A DNA stretch of 64,000 nt from Agrobacterium tumefaciens (GCA_017744915.1 JAGIAH010000012.1:1-64000); one strand, 5' to 3'; counted from the stretch's first letter, positions 1 to 10,367 are shown. The notes: generated from the sequence alone by a model not told the origin. Numbers and translations are program-made.

Positions 1-1304
<1,304 letters not shown>

Positions 1305-1348
1305 TGTCCGGCGTGCACGCCCGGCCTGACGGGTCGGCGTGACAGGTC

Positions 1349-1375
1349 GGCGGGTTAAGTTACCCGCCGCTTTTA
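1349..1375 (+). terminator. Rho-independent terminator after uvrB
   Basis: Stem GGCGGGT / ACCCGCC with loop TAAGTT is followed by GCTTTTA. It lies 45 bases after the uvrB stop codon and in the right orientation. Confidence 0.75.
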
Positions 1376-1439
1376 TCAGGATTGCCGGCGGGAAGCCGCA
1401 AACGCGTCACGGGACATGCGGACACTCCGGTAGCACCCG

Positions 1440-2039
1440 TCAATTTTGGCATGGCGTGATCAGCGACCTGATCTCGGCCGGCCCGAACAGCTTGACCAGA
1501 TCCGCATCAATCGATGTGGGAATATAGTCTTCGTTTTCCGCGGGCTTCATATAGATCGAGGAATAGATTGGGCCGGCGGGAAACGCGCCCGTAAAACAGG
1601 CTTTCACGATCTTGATCTCGGTGCTGCCCCTGATACGCGGTCCCTGGACACGGGAACGGCGCACCCGCTCCTGCAACTCCGCCAGCCTCCCGGCGTCTTC
1701 AGGTTTGACCCGCCACACGCTCGCCAACATTCCTTCCCGCCTTTCCGGCCGGAATTTCGCGAGGGCTGCGGCATCTGTATCCGCCACCAGCGCATAGGTA
1801 TCGACGGTTTCGCCTGTCGCGCCATCTATCTTGCTGCGGGTAATCATCACCGCATCCCCGGAACGCAGGGAAAGATAAGCCGGGAGCTGTAACCCGACCC
1901 GCACATGCTCGAAATTCATCGTCAGAAAATCCTGCTGCATCAGCTTGGGAATGCTGGAAATCGGCACGGTCATGCAACCGGAGAGGAAGAGCAGCAGAAC
2001 CGGCAGGCGGGCAAAATGCGATAATGGCAATGTCATCAT
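1440..2039 (-). CDS. Putative lipoprotein of unknown function
   Basis: A 199-residue protein with a short hydrophobic signal (LPVLLLFLSGC) ending in a lipobox, so it is probably lipidated and anchored in the envelope. The ATG at 2039 is preferred over the GTG at 2060 because it leaves a normal-length signal and has CAGG about eight bases upstream. I do not recognise a domain in the mature part, which is mixed alpha/beta in character and ends with ITPCQN. It stands alone, convergent with uvrB and divergent from the esterase gene. Function unknown. Confidence 0.7.
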   Translation of the reverse strand: MMTLPLSHFARLPVLLLFLSGCMTVPISSIPKLMQQDFLTMNFEHVRVGLQLPAYLSLRSGDAVMITRSKIDGATGETVDTYALVADTDAAALAKFRPERREGMLASVWRVKPEDAGRLAELQERVRRSRVQGPRIRGSTEIKIVKACFTGAFPAGPIYSSIYMKPAENEDYIPTSIDADLVKLFGPAEIRSLITPCQN

Positions 2040-2205
2040 ATTAAAACCTGAAAAAAGCACCGCGATATGAAATTACGTTTGCGACGTTGAAGCGCCACGC
2101 CGCGCACAAACTTGCGCGAGCGGCATTGCCGCAACATTATGGGTTCCGGAACGCATAGCTCCGAGGAACGTTGATCGTTTCGGGAATGATGACAGGAGAC
2201 CCCAT

Positions 2206-3159
2206 ATGTGCCGGAAAAATCTTATGGCCTTCTGCCTGCTTATGTCCTCCGGTTCGGCCCTCGCCGGGCAAATCGAAGACGCTACCTTCCACAGCGCAGC
2301 CCTGAACGCGCCGCTTCCCGTCAACATCTACCGCCCGGATGGCGCACCGCCGGACAATGGCTGGCCCGTTCTTTACCTTCTGCATGGCCATAATGGCGAC
2401 CAGAACAGCTGGCGCGATCTCGGCAATATCGAAAAGACACTCGATACGCTTATCGAGGCCGGCGCCATCCGCCCGCTGGTGGTGGTGATGCCCGGCGTCA
2501 AGAACAGCTGGTATGTGGATTCCGCCGCCGTCGGCGGCCCCGGCGATTATGAAACGGCGCTGACCGGCGATCTGCGCCACCAGATCGAAAAAACCCTACC
2601 GGTACGCAAGGATCGGCAAGGCCGCGCCATAGCCGGCCTTTCCATGGGCGGTTTCGGCGCCCTGCATCTCGCCTATGGCCATGAGGACCTCTATGGCGCC
2701 GTCGCCAGCCTGTCCGGCGCCATCTGGCAGAACGTCCCCGCCGCCGATCTCGACAAGACGCCCGCCGAACTCAAACTCATTCAGGACAGCGCCTTTTTCC
2801 ATCAGGTCGACCGCACCACCATCACCAGCGGCATCGTGCTGCCTTCAACCGGCGATCATTTCTCCGGCGCTTTCGGCACGCCTTTTGATGCGCGGCTCTT
2901 CAATGAAAAGAACGTCTTCACCCTCGTTGCCCAGCATGTCGCCGAAAGCCAGGATTTGCCCGCCACCTATCTGACGGTCGGTGATGACGATGGCTTCTTC
3001 CTCTGGCGCGGCGCCATCGCCCTTTACGAAACCTTGCAGGCCGACAAACGCAAATCAGAATTGCGGGTGACGGATGGTGATCACGTCTGGTCGGTGTGGA
3101 AGGTTTCGATCATCGATGCGCTGAAATTCATCGACGGGGAGTGGGATAAAACCGAATAA
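2206..3159 (+). CDS. Secreted alpha/beta hydrolase, esterase D / tributyrin esterase type
   Basis: A 317-residue carboxylesterase-like protein. Residues 1-20 form a signal peptide (hydrophobic, ending SALA), so it is exported to the periplasm. The oxyanion region reads LLHGHNG (about 59-65) and the nucleophile elbow is GLSMGG, with Ser146. A histidine in DGDHVW near residue 292 is a candidate for the third catalytic residue. This arrangement matches the putative esterase family that includes S-formylglutathione hydrolase and mycolyltransferase-like enzymes. The start ATG has AGGAG seven bases upstream. No operon partners; the substrate cannot be told from sequence. Confidence 0.88.
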   Translation: MCRKNLMAFCLLMSSGSALAGQIEDATFHSAALNAPLPVNIYRPDGAPPDNGWPVLYLLHGHNGDQNSWRDLGNIEKTLDTLIEAGAIRPLVVVMPGVKNSWYVDSAAVGGPGDYETALTGDLRHQIEKTLPVRKDRQGRAIAGLSMGGFGALHLAYGHEDLYGAVASLSGAIWQNVPAADLDKTPAELKLIQDSAFFHQVDRTTITSGIVLPSTGDHFSGAFGTPFDARLFNEKNVFTLVAQHVAESQDLPATYLTVGDDDGFFLWRGAIALYETLQADKRKSELRVTDGDHVWSVWKVSIIDALKFIDGEWDKTE

Positions 3160-3249
3160 ATTTACAATGTTCTTGAAAAAACACCGGCTTTAAATATTTA
3201 TGAATATAAATTTTCGCAATCAAACATCGAGATCGGATGAGCGGCAGAT

Positions 3250-4311
3250 ATGGACCTCGATAACTGGTTAAGTGACGCCATTCCAAAACATAGCAGACTA
3301 ACAGATTCTGTCGTAGCTATTACCAAAAACCTTCTAGAAGATAATGGTATTGAATTTCTATCCGTCACGGGAAGAACGAAAACTATCGAAAGCGTAAAAG
3401 AGAAAATAAAAAGAAAAAACTACAAGAGACCATCCGTAGATATGACAGACATATCGGGAGTTAGGATAATTCTCTTTGTCGAGTCGGATATAATAAAAGT
3501 TTCGTCAATTGTTTCTTCCTCATTTGAGGTAGACCTGAAAAATAGCAGCAACAAAGACAGAGCATTGCTATCAAATCAGGTTGGCTATCGCTCTGTGCAT
3601 TATGTCTGTGATTTGGGCAATGAGCGCGCAAAATTACCGGAGTTTCGCGGCTTAGACGGGTTAAAATTCGAGTTCCAAATCAGAACTGTATTGCAACACG
3701 CTTGGGCAGAGCTAGCACATGATCGGTCATATAAATTTCGCGGAAATCTCCCCGATGAACTGCAGCGTAGCCTCTACTTGCATGCAGGTCTTCTTGAGAT
3801 TGCAGACAAGGGCTTCAGTGAAATAGCTCAAGGTATTGATATCTATGCGGCTGAACTTAACAAGAGCTATCAGGACGGCAATTTAGATTTTCCAATCGAC
3901 TCTATTAGTCTCACAGAATTTATTGAAAACTGGTCCAAGAACCATAAATTCACCTTAGACGATGCTTATATGCACTCAGAATTAAATGAGCTAATCCGTG
4001 AATTAAATGGATTTGAAATTAATACCGTCAGTCAACTTGAGGAACTAATTCCTGAAAATTACTCAGAAGCTGCCAACCAATTGGGAATAGAGACCAACAT
4101 ATACGGACTTGTTCGCGACTGGATGATAATTCGCGACGTCGATAAAATTATGAATCTGGGCGTGAAGTGGGTTTTGGACGATCCTATTCTCGATCCCAAA
4201 ACATTCGAATGTTACGAAAGGCTATCATCGCCAGAGAACTATAAGAGAATATTGTCCCACGCTAGTGACAACGAAGACATTTATGAAATTGAGGACGATG
4301 ACCTAGGCTAA
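3250..4311 (+). CDS. RelA/SpoT-domain nucleotide pyrophosphokinase-like protein
   Basis: A 353-residue protein whose first half is a (p)ppGpp-synthetase-type domain. It has the GRTK...K signature (41-44, with Lys and Arg downstream to about 56), the metal-binding Asp67 in DISGVRI, a G-loop GYRSVH (112-117) and the catalytic Glu141 in EFQIRT, followed by LQHAWAELAHD (148-158). All main catalytic positions appear intact. There is no HD hydrolase, TGS or ACT domain, so it is a single-domain synthetase with a C-terminal half of about 190 residues that I do not recognise. The gene is strikingly A+T-rich (three sampled 60-base lines give 19, 21 and 25 G+C), unlike its neighbours, and has no operon partner. 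Housekeeping alarmone synthesis, or a toxic small-alarmone-synthetase/defence role, are both possible. Confidence 0.85.
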   Translation: MDLDNWLSDAIPKHSRLTDSVVAITKNLLEDNGIEFLSVTGRTKTIESVKEKIKRKNYKRPSVDMTDISGVRIILFVESDIIKVSSIVSSSFEVDLKNSSNKDRALLSNQVGYRSVHYVCDLGNERAKLPEFRGLDGLKFEFQIRTVLQHAWAELAHDRSYKFRGNLPDELQRSLYLHAGLLEIADKGFSEIAQGIDIYAAELNKSYQDGNLDFPIDSISLTEFIENWSKNHKFTLDDAYMHSELNELIRELNGFEINTVSQLEELIPENYSEAANQLGIETNIYGLVRDWMIIRDVDKIMNLGVKWVLDDPILDPKTFECYERLSSPENYKRILSHASDNEDIYEIEDDDLG

Positions 4312-4413
4312 TCAGCGCTATCATCAAATTACGTCCTCCCATGCGGAACCAAATTCCCATTCCCCCGTTTCCTCCCCGAACGCAACGTTCAGCATGCAAA
4401 GGGAAGAAACATC

Positions 4414-4869
4414 ATGAAAATCAATGTCATCGCTCTCGCTGCCGCGGCGGCGCTCTCCTCCTCCGTGGCCTTTGCCCAGACGGCGACCACGGCCCCTGCC
4501 GCCGGCGCGGATGCCACCCTGTCCGGCCCCGGCATCACCATGGGCACCAAGGCCAGCGGGCCGCTGAAGTTCGTCAATGTCCAGAAGACCGATCTCACCG
4601 CCTCCCAGCTTGACGGCATGGACATCTACAATGCCCAGAACGAAAACATCGGCGAGATCGAGGATGTGGTGATTGGCGACGGCAAGTCGGTGATCGGTCT
4701 GGTTGCCAGCGTCGGCGGCTTCCTCGGCATCGACAAGAGTTATGTGGTGCTCGACCCGGCATCCGTTGCGGTTCACAACGACAACGGCACCTGGAAGGCC
4801 TATGTCGACACCACCAAGGACGCGCTGCAGACCGCGCCGAAGCTCGATTACGACAAGCTGGACGACTGA
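4414..4869 (+). CDS. Secreted PRC-barrel domain protein
   Basis: A 151-residue exported protein. A signal peptide covers about residues 1-22 (IALAAAAALSSSVAFAQ). The mature part carries a PRC-barrel-like fold from about residue 68 (LDGMDIYNAQNENIGEIEDVV) through GFLGIDKSYVVLD. PRC-barrels bind RNA, photosystem subunits or other proteins; periplasmic versions are common in rhizobia but their role is unknown. A good ribosome site (AGGGAAG) precedes the ATG. Monocistronic, with a strong terminator 27 bases after the stop. Confidence 0.85.
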   Translation: MKINVIALAAAAALSSSVAFAQTATTAPAAGADATLSGPGITMGTKASGPLKFVNVQKTDLTASQLDGMDIYNAQNENIGEIEDVVIGDGKSVIGLVASVGGFLGIDKSYVVLDPASVAVHNDNGTWKAYVDTTKDALQTAPKLDYDKLDD

Positions 4870-4895
4870 TTACTCCTGCAGTCGGACACTTGTCT

Positions 4896-4924
4896 CCCCC
4901 GCGCCGAGGCGCGGGGGTTTTCGT
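4896..4924 (+). terminator. Rho-independent terminator after the PRC-barrel gene
   Basis: A perfect nine-pair stem CCCCCGCGC / GCGCGGGGG with loop CGAG is followed by TTTTCGT. Confidence 0.9.
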
Positions 4925-5027
4925 ATGAACTATTGATGCAACAGCCGACAGTCCGCGCCCGGCAACCCCTTGCCTGACGACCTGCCCCTCGCCTATCTTC
5001 GGCACGCAAACCACCAAGGATCGATGC

Positions 5028-5636
5028 GTGCCCGCCCATAGTCTCTTTTCCCTTTCCGTCAGTGCCGCCCTGTTGCTGAGCGCCCTTCCGCTGTCAGCAC
5101 AATCCGCCGGCTGGAAACCCGCCGAACAGATCAAGACCTATGCCATCAGCGGCAATTCCGGGGGCGCGCTTTACCAGTCCATCGGCGAACGTGGCCCGAC
5201 GGCCGGCGTGCAGGCGATCGCCCACACCACCTTCAAGCTGACATGGCGGCGGGATTATCGTCCGCAGCCGGATGGCGCCTGCGTGCTGGCCACTGCAAGG
5301 CCCAACCTCACCATCATCTATACCTGGCCGAAAGCCCCGGCCAACCTGCCGCCGGCCGTCGCCGCCAGCTGGAAGACTTTCATTTCCGGCGTGGAAACCC
5401 ATGAGCGCGTGCATGGCGAACATATTCTCGACATGGTCAAGAAGATCGAAGCCTTCAGCACCGGGCTGAGGGCGGAGAACGATCCCAAATGCCAGAAAGT
5501 GCGTGCCGTTCTGCAAGAGCGCCTCGGCGAGCTTTCCAACGAGCAACGCCAGCGCGGCCGCGATTTCGACCGGGACGAGCTTTCCCCCGGCGGGCGGGTG
5601 CACCAGCTCATCCTCGCGCTGGCCAACGGTCCCTGA
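5028..5636 (+). CDS. Secreted DUF922 family protein, probable zinc protease
   Basis: A 202-residue protein with an N-terminal signal peptide (residues 1-25). It belongs to the DUF922 type, predicted secreted zinc-dependent proteases, and shows the HExxH-like motif HERVH at 125-129, which would bind the metal. The GTG start at 5028 is chosen because AAGGA lies seven bases upstream and the signal peptide follows directly; the nearby ATG at 5024 is out of frame. Convergent with the DnaJ-domain gene, ending nine bases before that gene's stop. Substrate unknown. Confidence 0.8.
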   Translation: MPAHSLFSLSVSAALLLSALPLSAQSAGWKPAEQIKTYAISGNSGGALYQSIGERGPTAGVQAIAHTTFKLTWRRDYRPQPDGACVLATARPNLTIIYTWPKAPANLPPAVAASWKTFISGVETHERVHGEHILDMVKKIEAFSTGLRAENDPKCQKVRAVLQERLGELSNEQRQRGRDFDRDELSPGGRVHQLILALANGP

Positions 5637-5645
5637 ACGACCGGC

Positions 5646-6248
5646 CTATTCCGCCGCTTCGCCCTTCAGCAGTGGTTCGGCGAGTGTCACGCTCTCCAGC
5701 TCGTAGGAATAACCTTCCAGCATCGTATAGGCCTGCTCGATCGCCTCGATCTGGGTTTCGGCGTTGCGGATGGCTTCGGCGATGGACTGGCTGCGGGCGC
5801 GCAGCATGGAACTCAGCACATCGGTCTCCGGCTTGCGGCCCAGCCGATCCATGTGTTTACGCACCCGGGTACGGTGCCGTTCCAGCTCGAGAATATGGAA
5901 ACGGCTTTTCAGAATATCGTCGGTCAGCTTGCGGCGCATGGCCGCCACGGGGTCGAAACTGCCGGGTTCGCGCTCGTCCAGAATGAATTCATTGACCAGC
6001 GTTTCAAGCATCAGCAGACCCTTGAGGTCCTTGGCATCGGCAAGCTGCGGATCGTAACCGGTATCGTCGAACACCTTGCGGCGCACCGGATCCTTCAGAA
6101 GCTCGTAAGCCGTTTGCAGGCGCGCGAATTGCTCGGCATCGCCGCCGCTGTCGGGATGCGCGGCCTTGGCCACCTTGCGGTAAGCCGTCTTGATCGCCGC
6201 CTCGTCGGCATCGCGCTCCACGCCAAGCAAAACATAGGGATCAATCAC
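5646..6248 (-). CDS. J-domain protein
   Basis: A 200-residue protein with an N-terminal J domain (residues about 3-65) carrying the HPD tripeptide at 31-33, which stimulates the DnaK ATPase. It lacks the Gly/Phe region and zinc-finger domain of full DnaJ, so it is a class III co-chaperone. The rest is helical and acidic, with no domain I recognise. The start is GTG, with GAAGG seven bases upstream. It is probably a single-gene unit. Confidence 0.85.
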   Translation of the reverse strand: MIDPYVLLGVERDADEAAIKTAYRKVAKAAHPDSGGDAEQFARLQTAYELLKDPVRRKVFDDTGYDPQLADAKDLKGLLMLETLVNEFILDEREPGSFDPVAAMRRKLTDDILKSRFHILELERHRTRVRKHMDRLGRKPETDVLSSMLRARSQSIAEAIRNAETQIEAIEQAYTMLEGYSYELESVTLAEPLLKGEAAE

Positions 6249-6634
6249 AAAAACACCTTCAAACGCAAACTGTTACCCGCATGCCTGATGCCACGCTCAA
6301 GAGGCCTGCGGGCGGATCATAAGCCAATTCCGCCCCGTGCGGCACCCCGCTCCGGCTTTTAAACCGGCAAAGCCCACACAAAGCCTCGCGGCGCAACGGC
6401 CGGAAAAGCCCTTGCTGCCGAAATTTGTCGGACAGAAGGCGACTATAATGACGGGCGGGACAAAATTGTGGAAAGCTGCGGCAAAACATGCCGCATCATT
6501 CTGCGCAGCGCTTGCTTCGAGCAGCCGGAAAACACCCTGAAGGGAAGAGTAACCCGCGCATTTTCAGCGGGTTATGGTGGAACCTCCCCAACGGGTGTAA
6601 GCTCGGCTTTTGGATCCGAAGGGAGGACGATCCG
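6249..6634. other. Intergenic region with hairpin leader
   Basis: Between the divergent J-domain gene and the NTF2-like gene there are about 385 bases with no convincing gene. A seven-pair hairpin AACCCGC / GCGGGTT (6551-6573) sits in the presumed leader of the downstream gene. A TATAAT at 6444-6449 has no good -35 partner. I could not assign a known riboswitch. Confidence 0.5.
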
Positions 6635-6988
6635 ATGCCTCAAACCATTACCCAGACCGTCACGGACTATGTTCATGCCATGGCCTACGCGGATGAGAGC
6701 CTGATGCGTGACGTTTTCGACCCGCGCGCCAGCATCGTCGGCACCTTCGAGGGCGAAATCGAATGGCTGTCGCTGGAGGATTTCGTCGACCAGATGCGCA
6801 AGAGCGACCGCGGCCTCCCCAATCACGATCCCGCCTTCGAAATCATGGGCATCGACAAGGAGGGCGACAGCGCTTCCGTGAAGCTGACGACCCGTTTCGA
6901 CGGTATGGATTTCTACGAATATCTGTCTTTGCTGGAACGCGACGGCAACTGGTCGATCGTGCACAAGCTTTATCACATAAAGCCGTAA
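6635..6988 (+). CDS. NTF2-like / lumazine-binding-like protein
   Basis: A 117-residue protein with an NTF2-like (SnoaL, putative lumazine-binding) fold: an N-terminal helix TVTDYVHAMAYAD, then ASIVGTF, FVDQM, and the closing strand WSIVHKLYHIKP. Members can be small isomerases, binding proteins or of unknown role. The ATG at 6635 is chosen because GGGAGGA lies just upstream; the frame stays open further upstream but that part is low in similarity to the fold. A hairpin lies in the leader. Confidence 0.75.
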   Translation: MPQTITQTVTDYVHAMAYADESLMRDVFDPRASIVGTFEGEIEWLSLEDFVDQMRKSDRGLPNHDPAFEIMGIDKEGDSASVKLTTRFDGMDFYEYLSLLERDGNWSIVHKLYHIKP

Positions 6989-7013
6989 GCATCACCGAAA
7001 CTGCCGCAAGAAT

Positions 7014-7038
7014 ATAAAGGGGAAAAGGCCAAGCCTTT
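7014..7038 (-). terminator. Possible terminator after tRNA-Thr
   Basis: Reading the minus strand, stem AAAGGC / GCCTTT with loop TTG is followed by TCCCCTTTAT. It lies about 8 bases beyond the tRNA 3' end. The stem is short. Confidence 0.4.
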
Positions 7039-7046
7039 GAAAATAC

Positions 7047-7122
<76 letters not shown>

Positions 7123-7334
7123 AAGCCAGTGCCTTGCCAACTATCAGATTCTGACTTGGTGTAAAGCAAAAACTGTCTGCTTATCATCAGCCGGCTTCTT
7201 TTCCACACCGTGCCCGCCGACTTATCCGCACGATCACTATTAAAGCAAATAGCCTGCGAAATAAGCGAAGTATTTACGCAGTACCGCTAAAATGACAATG
7301 AAACATAACCATTTCAGTGAGAACAACGCACCAG

Positions 7335-9074
7335 ATGCGCGCGAGCATACAGAAAACCCAGCTGACAGGCACGATCATCATCGCCGCAAGCTCCATCCTG
7401 CTGGCCACCCTTGCCGCGCTGCCCAGCGTTCACAACTATCTGCGTTATCGCACCAATGCGGCGCAGCTCACCCGTTTTGAAACAGCTCTCCAGTCCGCGT
7501 GGCTGGTATCGGCCGAGCGGGGCCCCGCCAATAATCTGATGGGCGCATCCGCACCGGAAGCAATGCTGGTTGAAGGGCTTGCCTCCGCACGCCAGGCGAC
7601 GGACGACAAGTTGCTGGAGCTGGAAGCATCCTTCGCCGAGGATATAAGGACGCAGCCTGAACTGGCGAAATCCCTTGCCGAAACCCGTCAGAAGCTCGCG
7701 CAGTCACGCGAATTGGTCGATCAGGTTGCAGCACTCCCCCCTCAGGCGCGTAACCACAGCGCCATGTCCAACGCGATTTCAGCAATGTTCAAGGCGGCGG
7801 ACAGCGTTAACCTGCTTCGCGGCAGGGCCGCACGCGCCATCATCAAGAAAACGCCTGATGTGGCGATAGACATCGCGATGACGGGCACGGCGGGCGTGAT
7901 GCGGGACAGGATCGGCCGCCTCGGCTCCTATGTGATCATGAGCCTGCGGGCCAACCGGCAGGAAAAGCTGGGTTATCGCACCAAATTCGATACCGAGTTG
8001 CAGAGCCTGCTGTCGCTGAAGGCATCGCTGACCAACTATACCGCGGCCTATCTGTCAACGCCGCGACTGGATGCGGCATTGCTCGACCTGGAGACCCATT
8101 ATTTCGGTCAGGCGCTACGTTACGCGCAGAATACGATCGTGATGGCCATGCCATCCGCCCAGCCTAGCGTTCTGGAGTTCTCCCGGAACTATATTTCCGG
8201 CATGCGGTCGTCCGATACGTTGCGCGACCTCATTCTGGCAGAAACCCGCGCGAGAATCGAAAAGAAGAAACAGGAAGCCCTGGTTTACGGCGGCGCATCG
8301 CTGTTGCTGGCCGGTATCGCGGTCCTGGTCCTGTTGCGGCTCACATCTGTCTACAAGACGGCGCTGTTCCGCCCCATGCAATCCGTCCGGGCGCAGATCG
8401 CGGCGATCGCCGCCGGTGATCTTTCCGAAGGTGAGCATGAGGACAGGGTGGCCCCGGAAGTGCGGAAGATGTTCCAGGAACTCGATTTCCTGCGCGAACA
8501 GCTTCGCCAGAAGGGCGAAATGGAGGATCAGCAGCGTGCGCTGGCCGAGCAGTTGCGCGCTCTTTCCGAAACCGATGCCCTGACGGGCGTCTTCAACCGC
8601 CGCGCCCTCGAAAAGGCCGTTCATTCCATATTGACCGGCGAGGGCCAGTGTCAGTCGCTCGGCGTGATGATTGTCGATCTCGACCACTTCAAATCGATCA
8701 ACGACCGTTATGGCCATGCCATGGGCGATATAGCGCTGCAAAAGACGGCAGGGCTTTTGCGAAACGCCTTGCGCAAGAACGATATTCTCGCCCGCTACGG
8801 CGGTGAGGAATTCGTCGTCGTGCTGCAGGATGTCAGCCATGCCACGGCGACGGCCACGGCCGACCGTCTTCGCCGCATGATCGAAGCCCAGACGATCGAT
8901 GAACAGAGCGGACTGTCGCTGACGGCGAGTTTCGGGGTGGTCTGGCAGGAAGCGCGCGCGGTCAACAGCTGGGACGAGTTGATCGCAATTGCCGACGACC
9001 GGCTCTACGAGGCCAAACGCGCCGGCCGCAACCGTGTCTGGGCCACCTATTTCCCGAAGGTGGCAAACGGCTAG
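7335..9074 (+). CDS. Membrane-anchored diguanylate cyclase with large periplasmic domain
   Basis: It makes cyclic di-GMP from two GTP at the inner membrane. One transmembrane helix lies near the N terminus (LTGTIIIAASSILLATLAAL), followed by about 280 residues of periplasmic helical sensor that I do not recognise, and a second transmembrane helix (ASLLLAGIAVLVLL) about residue 320. A HAMP-like linker and short coiled coil precede the GGDEF domain. The active site reads GGEEF (about residue 488). An intact inhibitory I-site RKND lies five residues upstream, so product inhibition is expected. There is no EAL domain. The ATG at 7335 is preferred; a GTG at 7317 would add six residues. Confidence 0.93.
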   Translation: MRASIQKTQLTGTIIIAASSILLATLAALPSVHNYLRYRTNAAQLTRFETALQSAWLVSAERGPANNLMGASAPEAMLVEGLASARQATDDKLLELEASFAEDIRTQPELAKSLAETRQKLAQSRELVDQVAALPPQARNHSAMSNAISAMFKAADSVNLLRGRAARAIIKKTPDVAIDIAMTGTAGVMRDRIGRLGSYVIMSLRANRQEKLGYRTKFDTELQSLLSLKASLTNYTAAYLSTPRLDAALLDLETHYFGQALRYAQNTIVMAMPSAQPSVLEFSRNYISGMRSSDTLRDLILAETRARIEKKKQEALVYGGASLLLAGIAVLVLLRLTSVYKTALFRPMQSVRAQIAAIAAGDLSEGEHEDRVAPEVRKMFQELDFLREQLRQKGEMEDQQRALAEQLRALSETDALTGVFNRRALEKAVHSILTGEGQCQSLGVMIVDLDHFKSINDRYGHAMGDIALQKTAGLLRNALRKNDILARYGGEEFVVVLQDVSHATATATADRLRRMIEAQTIDEQSGLSLTASFGVVWQEARAVNSWDELIAIADDRLYEAKRAGRNRVWATYFPKVANG

Positions 9075-9107
9075 GCGGCACCTGTTCCAGCCGGAAAAAG
9101 GAGCGGA

Positions 9108-10217
9108 TCACACCAGATCCAGCGTCATCACCACCGGGCAATGATCGGACGCCTTCGGGCGATCCCAGCCGGTGCGGGGATAACGCTCCACCTCCTGCCC
9201 CGGCGGGAAAACCGTGCGGAAAGGCTGTCCGTTGCGGATGATTTCGGGAACATGCGTGGCGTTCGTTTCCGCCAGACGCGGTGACAGCCAGATATAATCG
9301 AGCTGGCACAGATGCTGTTCCTGCGGCCCGCGCGAATGATAAAGCGTCCAGCGATCCATGACGTCGCGGCGCATCATCGGATTGACCACGAAACCATCGG
9401 CCGTGAAGATATCGAGCGCGCTGCGCTCCTCCTCGACCGGCTCGAAGCTGTAGCCATTGCGCCGGTCGCCGGAAATGGCAACACGCTCCTGATAGTCGTT
9501 CATATCACCGCAGATCGCGAAATTCTTGTTGCGGGTATTGCCCACGCCCCAGCGGTTTTCGATGATGCGGCGAACGGCCATGGCCTCCGCCTCGCGGATC
9601 GGCATGGTGGCGATCCGGGCGTCGACCGCGTCGCGGGCATTGGTCATGGATTTGAAATGCGTGACATAGAGCGTCAGCGGTTTGCCGCCGATCCTGAGGT
9701 CAATTTCCAGGCAGTCCCGTTTGAAAATCTTGTCGTCGATCTGGTTGGTAGCCGCAAGATCGGCATTGAAGAGATCGAGATTGCGGTAGGTCAGCGCCGC
9801 ATGGCTTTTGATGTCCACGACCTCGATCCGGTCGCCATCCCGCGTCTCCTCGCGCATGACGACGGCAACATCGATGCCGCGGCTGTCATTGCCCTCGACC
9901 AGATATTTCTGCAGATAGCCATTGCCGACCATGCGATAGAGATAGCCATATTCGAAGGCCTGCAGGGCGGCCATGTTGTCGACTTCCTGCAGGCAGAGAA
10001 TATCGGCATCCGCATCCGCAATGGCGAGCGCCGAAAGCTGGCGTGTATCGTCGGTGGAAGACACCATGCGCGCGCTTTCCAGCGCCTGATAGGTCGCCTC
10101 GTCGCGAATGTCGAAAAGCTGGATCGCCCTGTCGCGCCGCGTCTGGTTGCGAAAGCCGGTGAAATCGAAACGCGTGAGAAGATTTTCGATATTGAAGGTG
10201 GCGAGCCGAAGCGACAT
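9108..10217 (-). CDS. Endonuclease/exonuclease/phosphatase family protein
   Basis: A 369-residue protein with the DNase I-like fold. It begins with LATFNIENL (metal-binding Asn/Glu strand), contains ILCLQEVDN with the conserved Glu, GDMNDY in the middle, and ends with SDHCPVVMTLDL, the catalytic His motif. The family cuts phosphodiesters in nucleic acids or phospholipids; no signal peptide is seen, so it is probably cytoplasmic. The ATG has AGGAA upstream. Downstream of the ABC operon but separated from it by about 200 bases and a hairpin repeat. Confidence 0.85.
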   Translation of the reverse strand: MSLRLATFNIENLLTRFDFTGFRNQTRRDRAIQLFDIRDEATYQALESARMVSSTDDTRQLSALAIADADADILCLQEVDNMAALQAFEYGYLYRMVGNGYLQKYLVEGNDSRGIDVAVVMREETRDGDRIEVVDIKSHAALTYRNLDLFNADLAATNQIDDKIFKRDCLEIDLRIGGKPLTLYVTHFKSMTNARDAVDARIATMPIREAEAMAVRRIIENRWGVGNTRNKNFAICGDMNDYQERVAISGDRRNGYSFEPVEEERSALDIFTADGFVVNPMMRRDVMDRWTLYHSRGPQEQHLCQLDYIWLSPRLAETNATHVPEIIRNGQPFRTVFPPGQEVERYPRTGWDRPKASDHCPVVMTLDLV

Positions 10218-10337
10218 GGGTCATTCCTGTTTTGCAGGCCGAGATTAGCGATTCCAACTCAGCATCGCCAGTGGAGTTCTCATAAGACGAACGAAGCTAA
10301 GGTGACGCAAGCCTCTTACCCACAGCCACATCTTTTT

Positions 10338-10367
10338 CCGTCGTTCCGGCTCAAGGCCGGAATGACG
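10338..10367. repeat. REP-like palindrome
   Basis: Arms CCGTCGTTCCGGC and GCCGGAATGACGG (one mismatch) flank the loop TCAAG. A related hairpin with a TCATTCC core is present at 29423-29455. Such short palindromes are scattered in alphaproteobacterial intergenic regions. Confidence 0.7.

Noticed and set aside
1339..1527. Short open frame after uvrB
   Set aside because: It covers the uvrB terminator and runs into the lipoprotein gene antisense; no ribosome site or protein signature.
6488..6634. Upstream extension of the NTF2-like protein
   Set aside because: The extension crosses the hairpin leader and the ribosome-binding site of the chosen start; its residues do not extend the NTF2-like fold.
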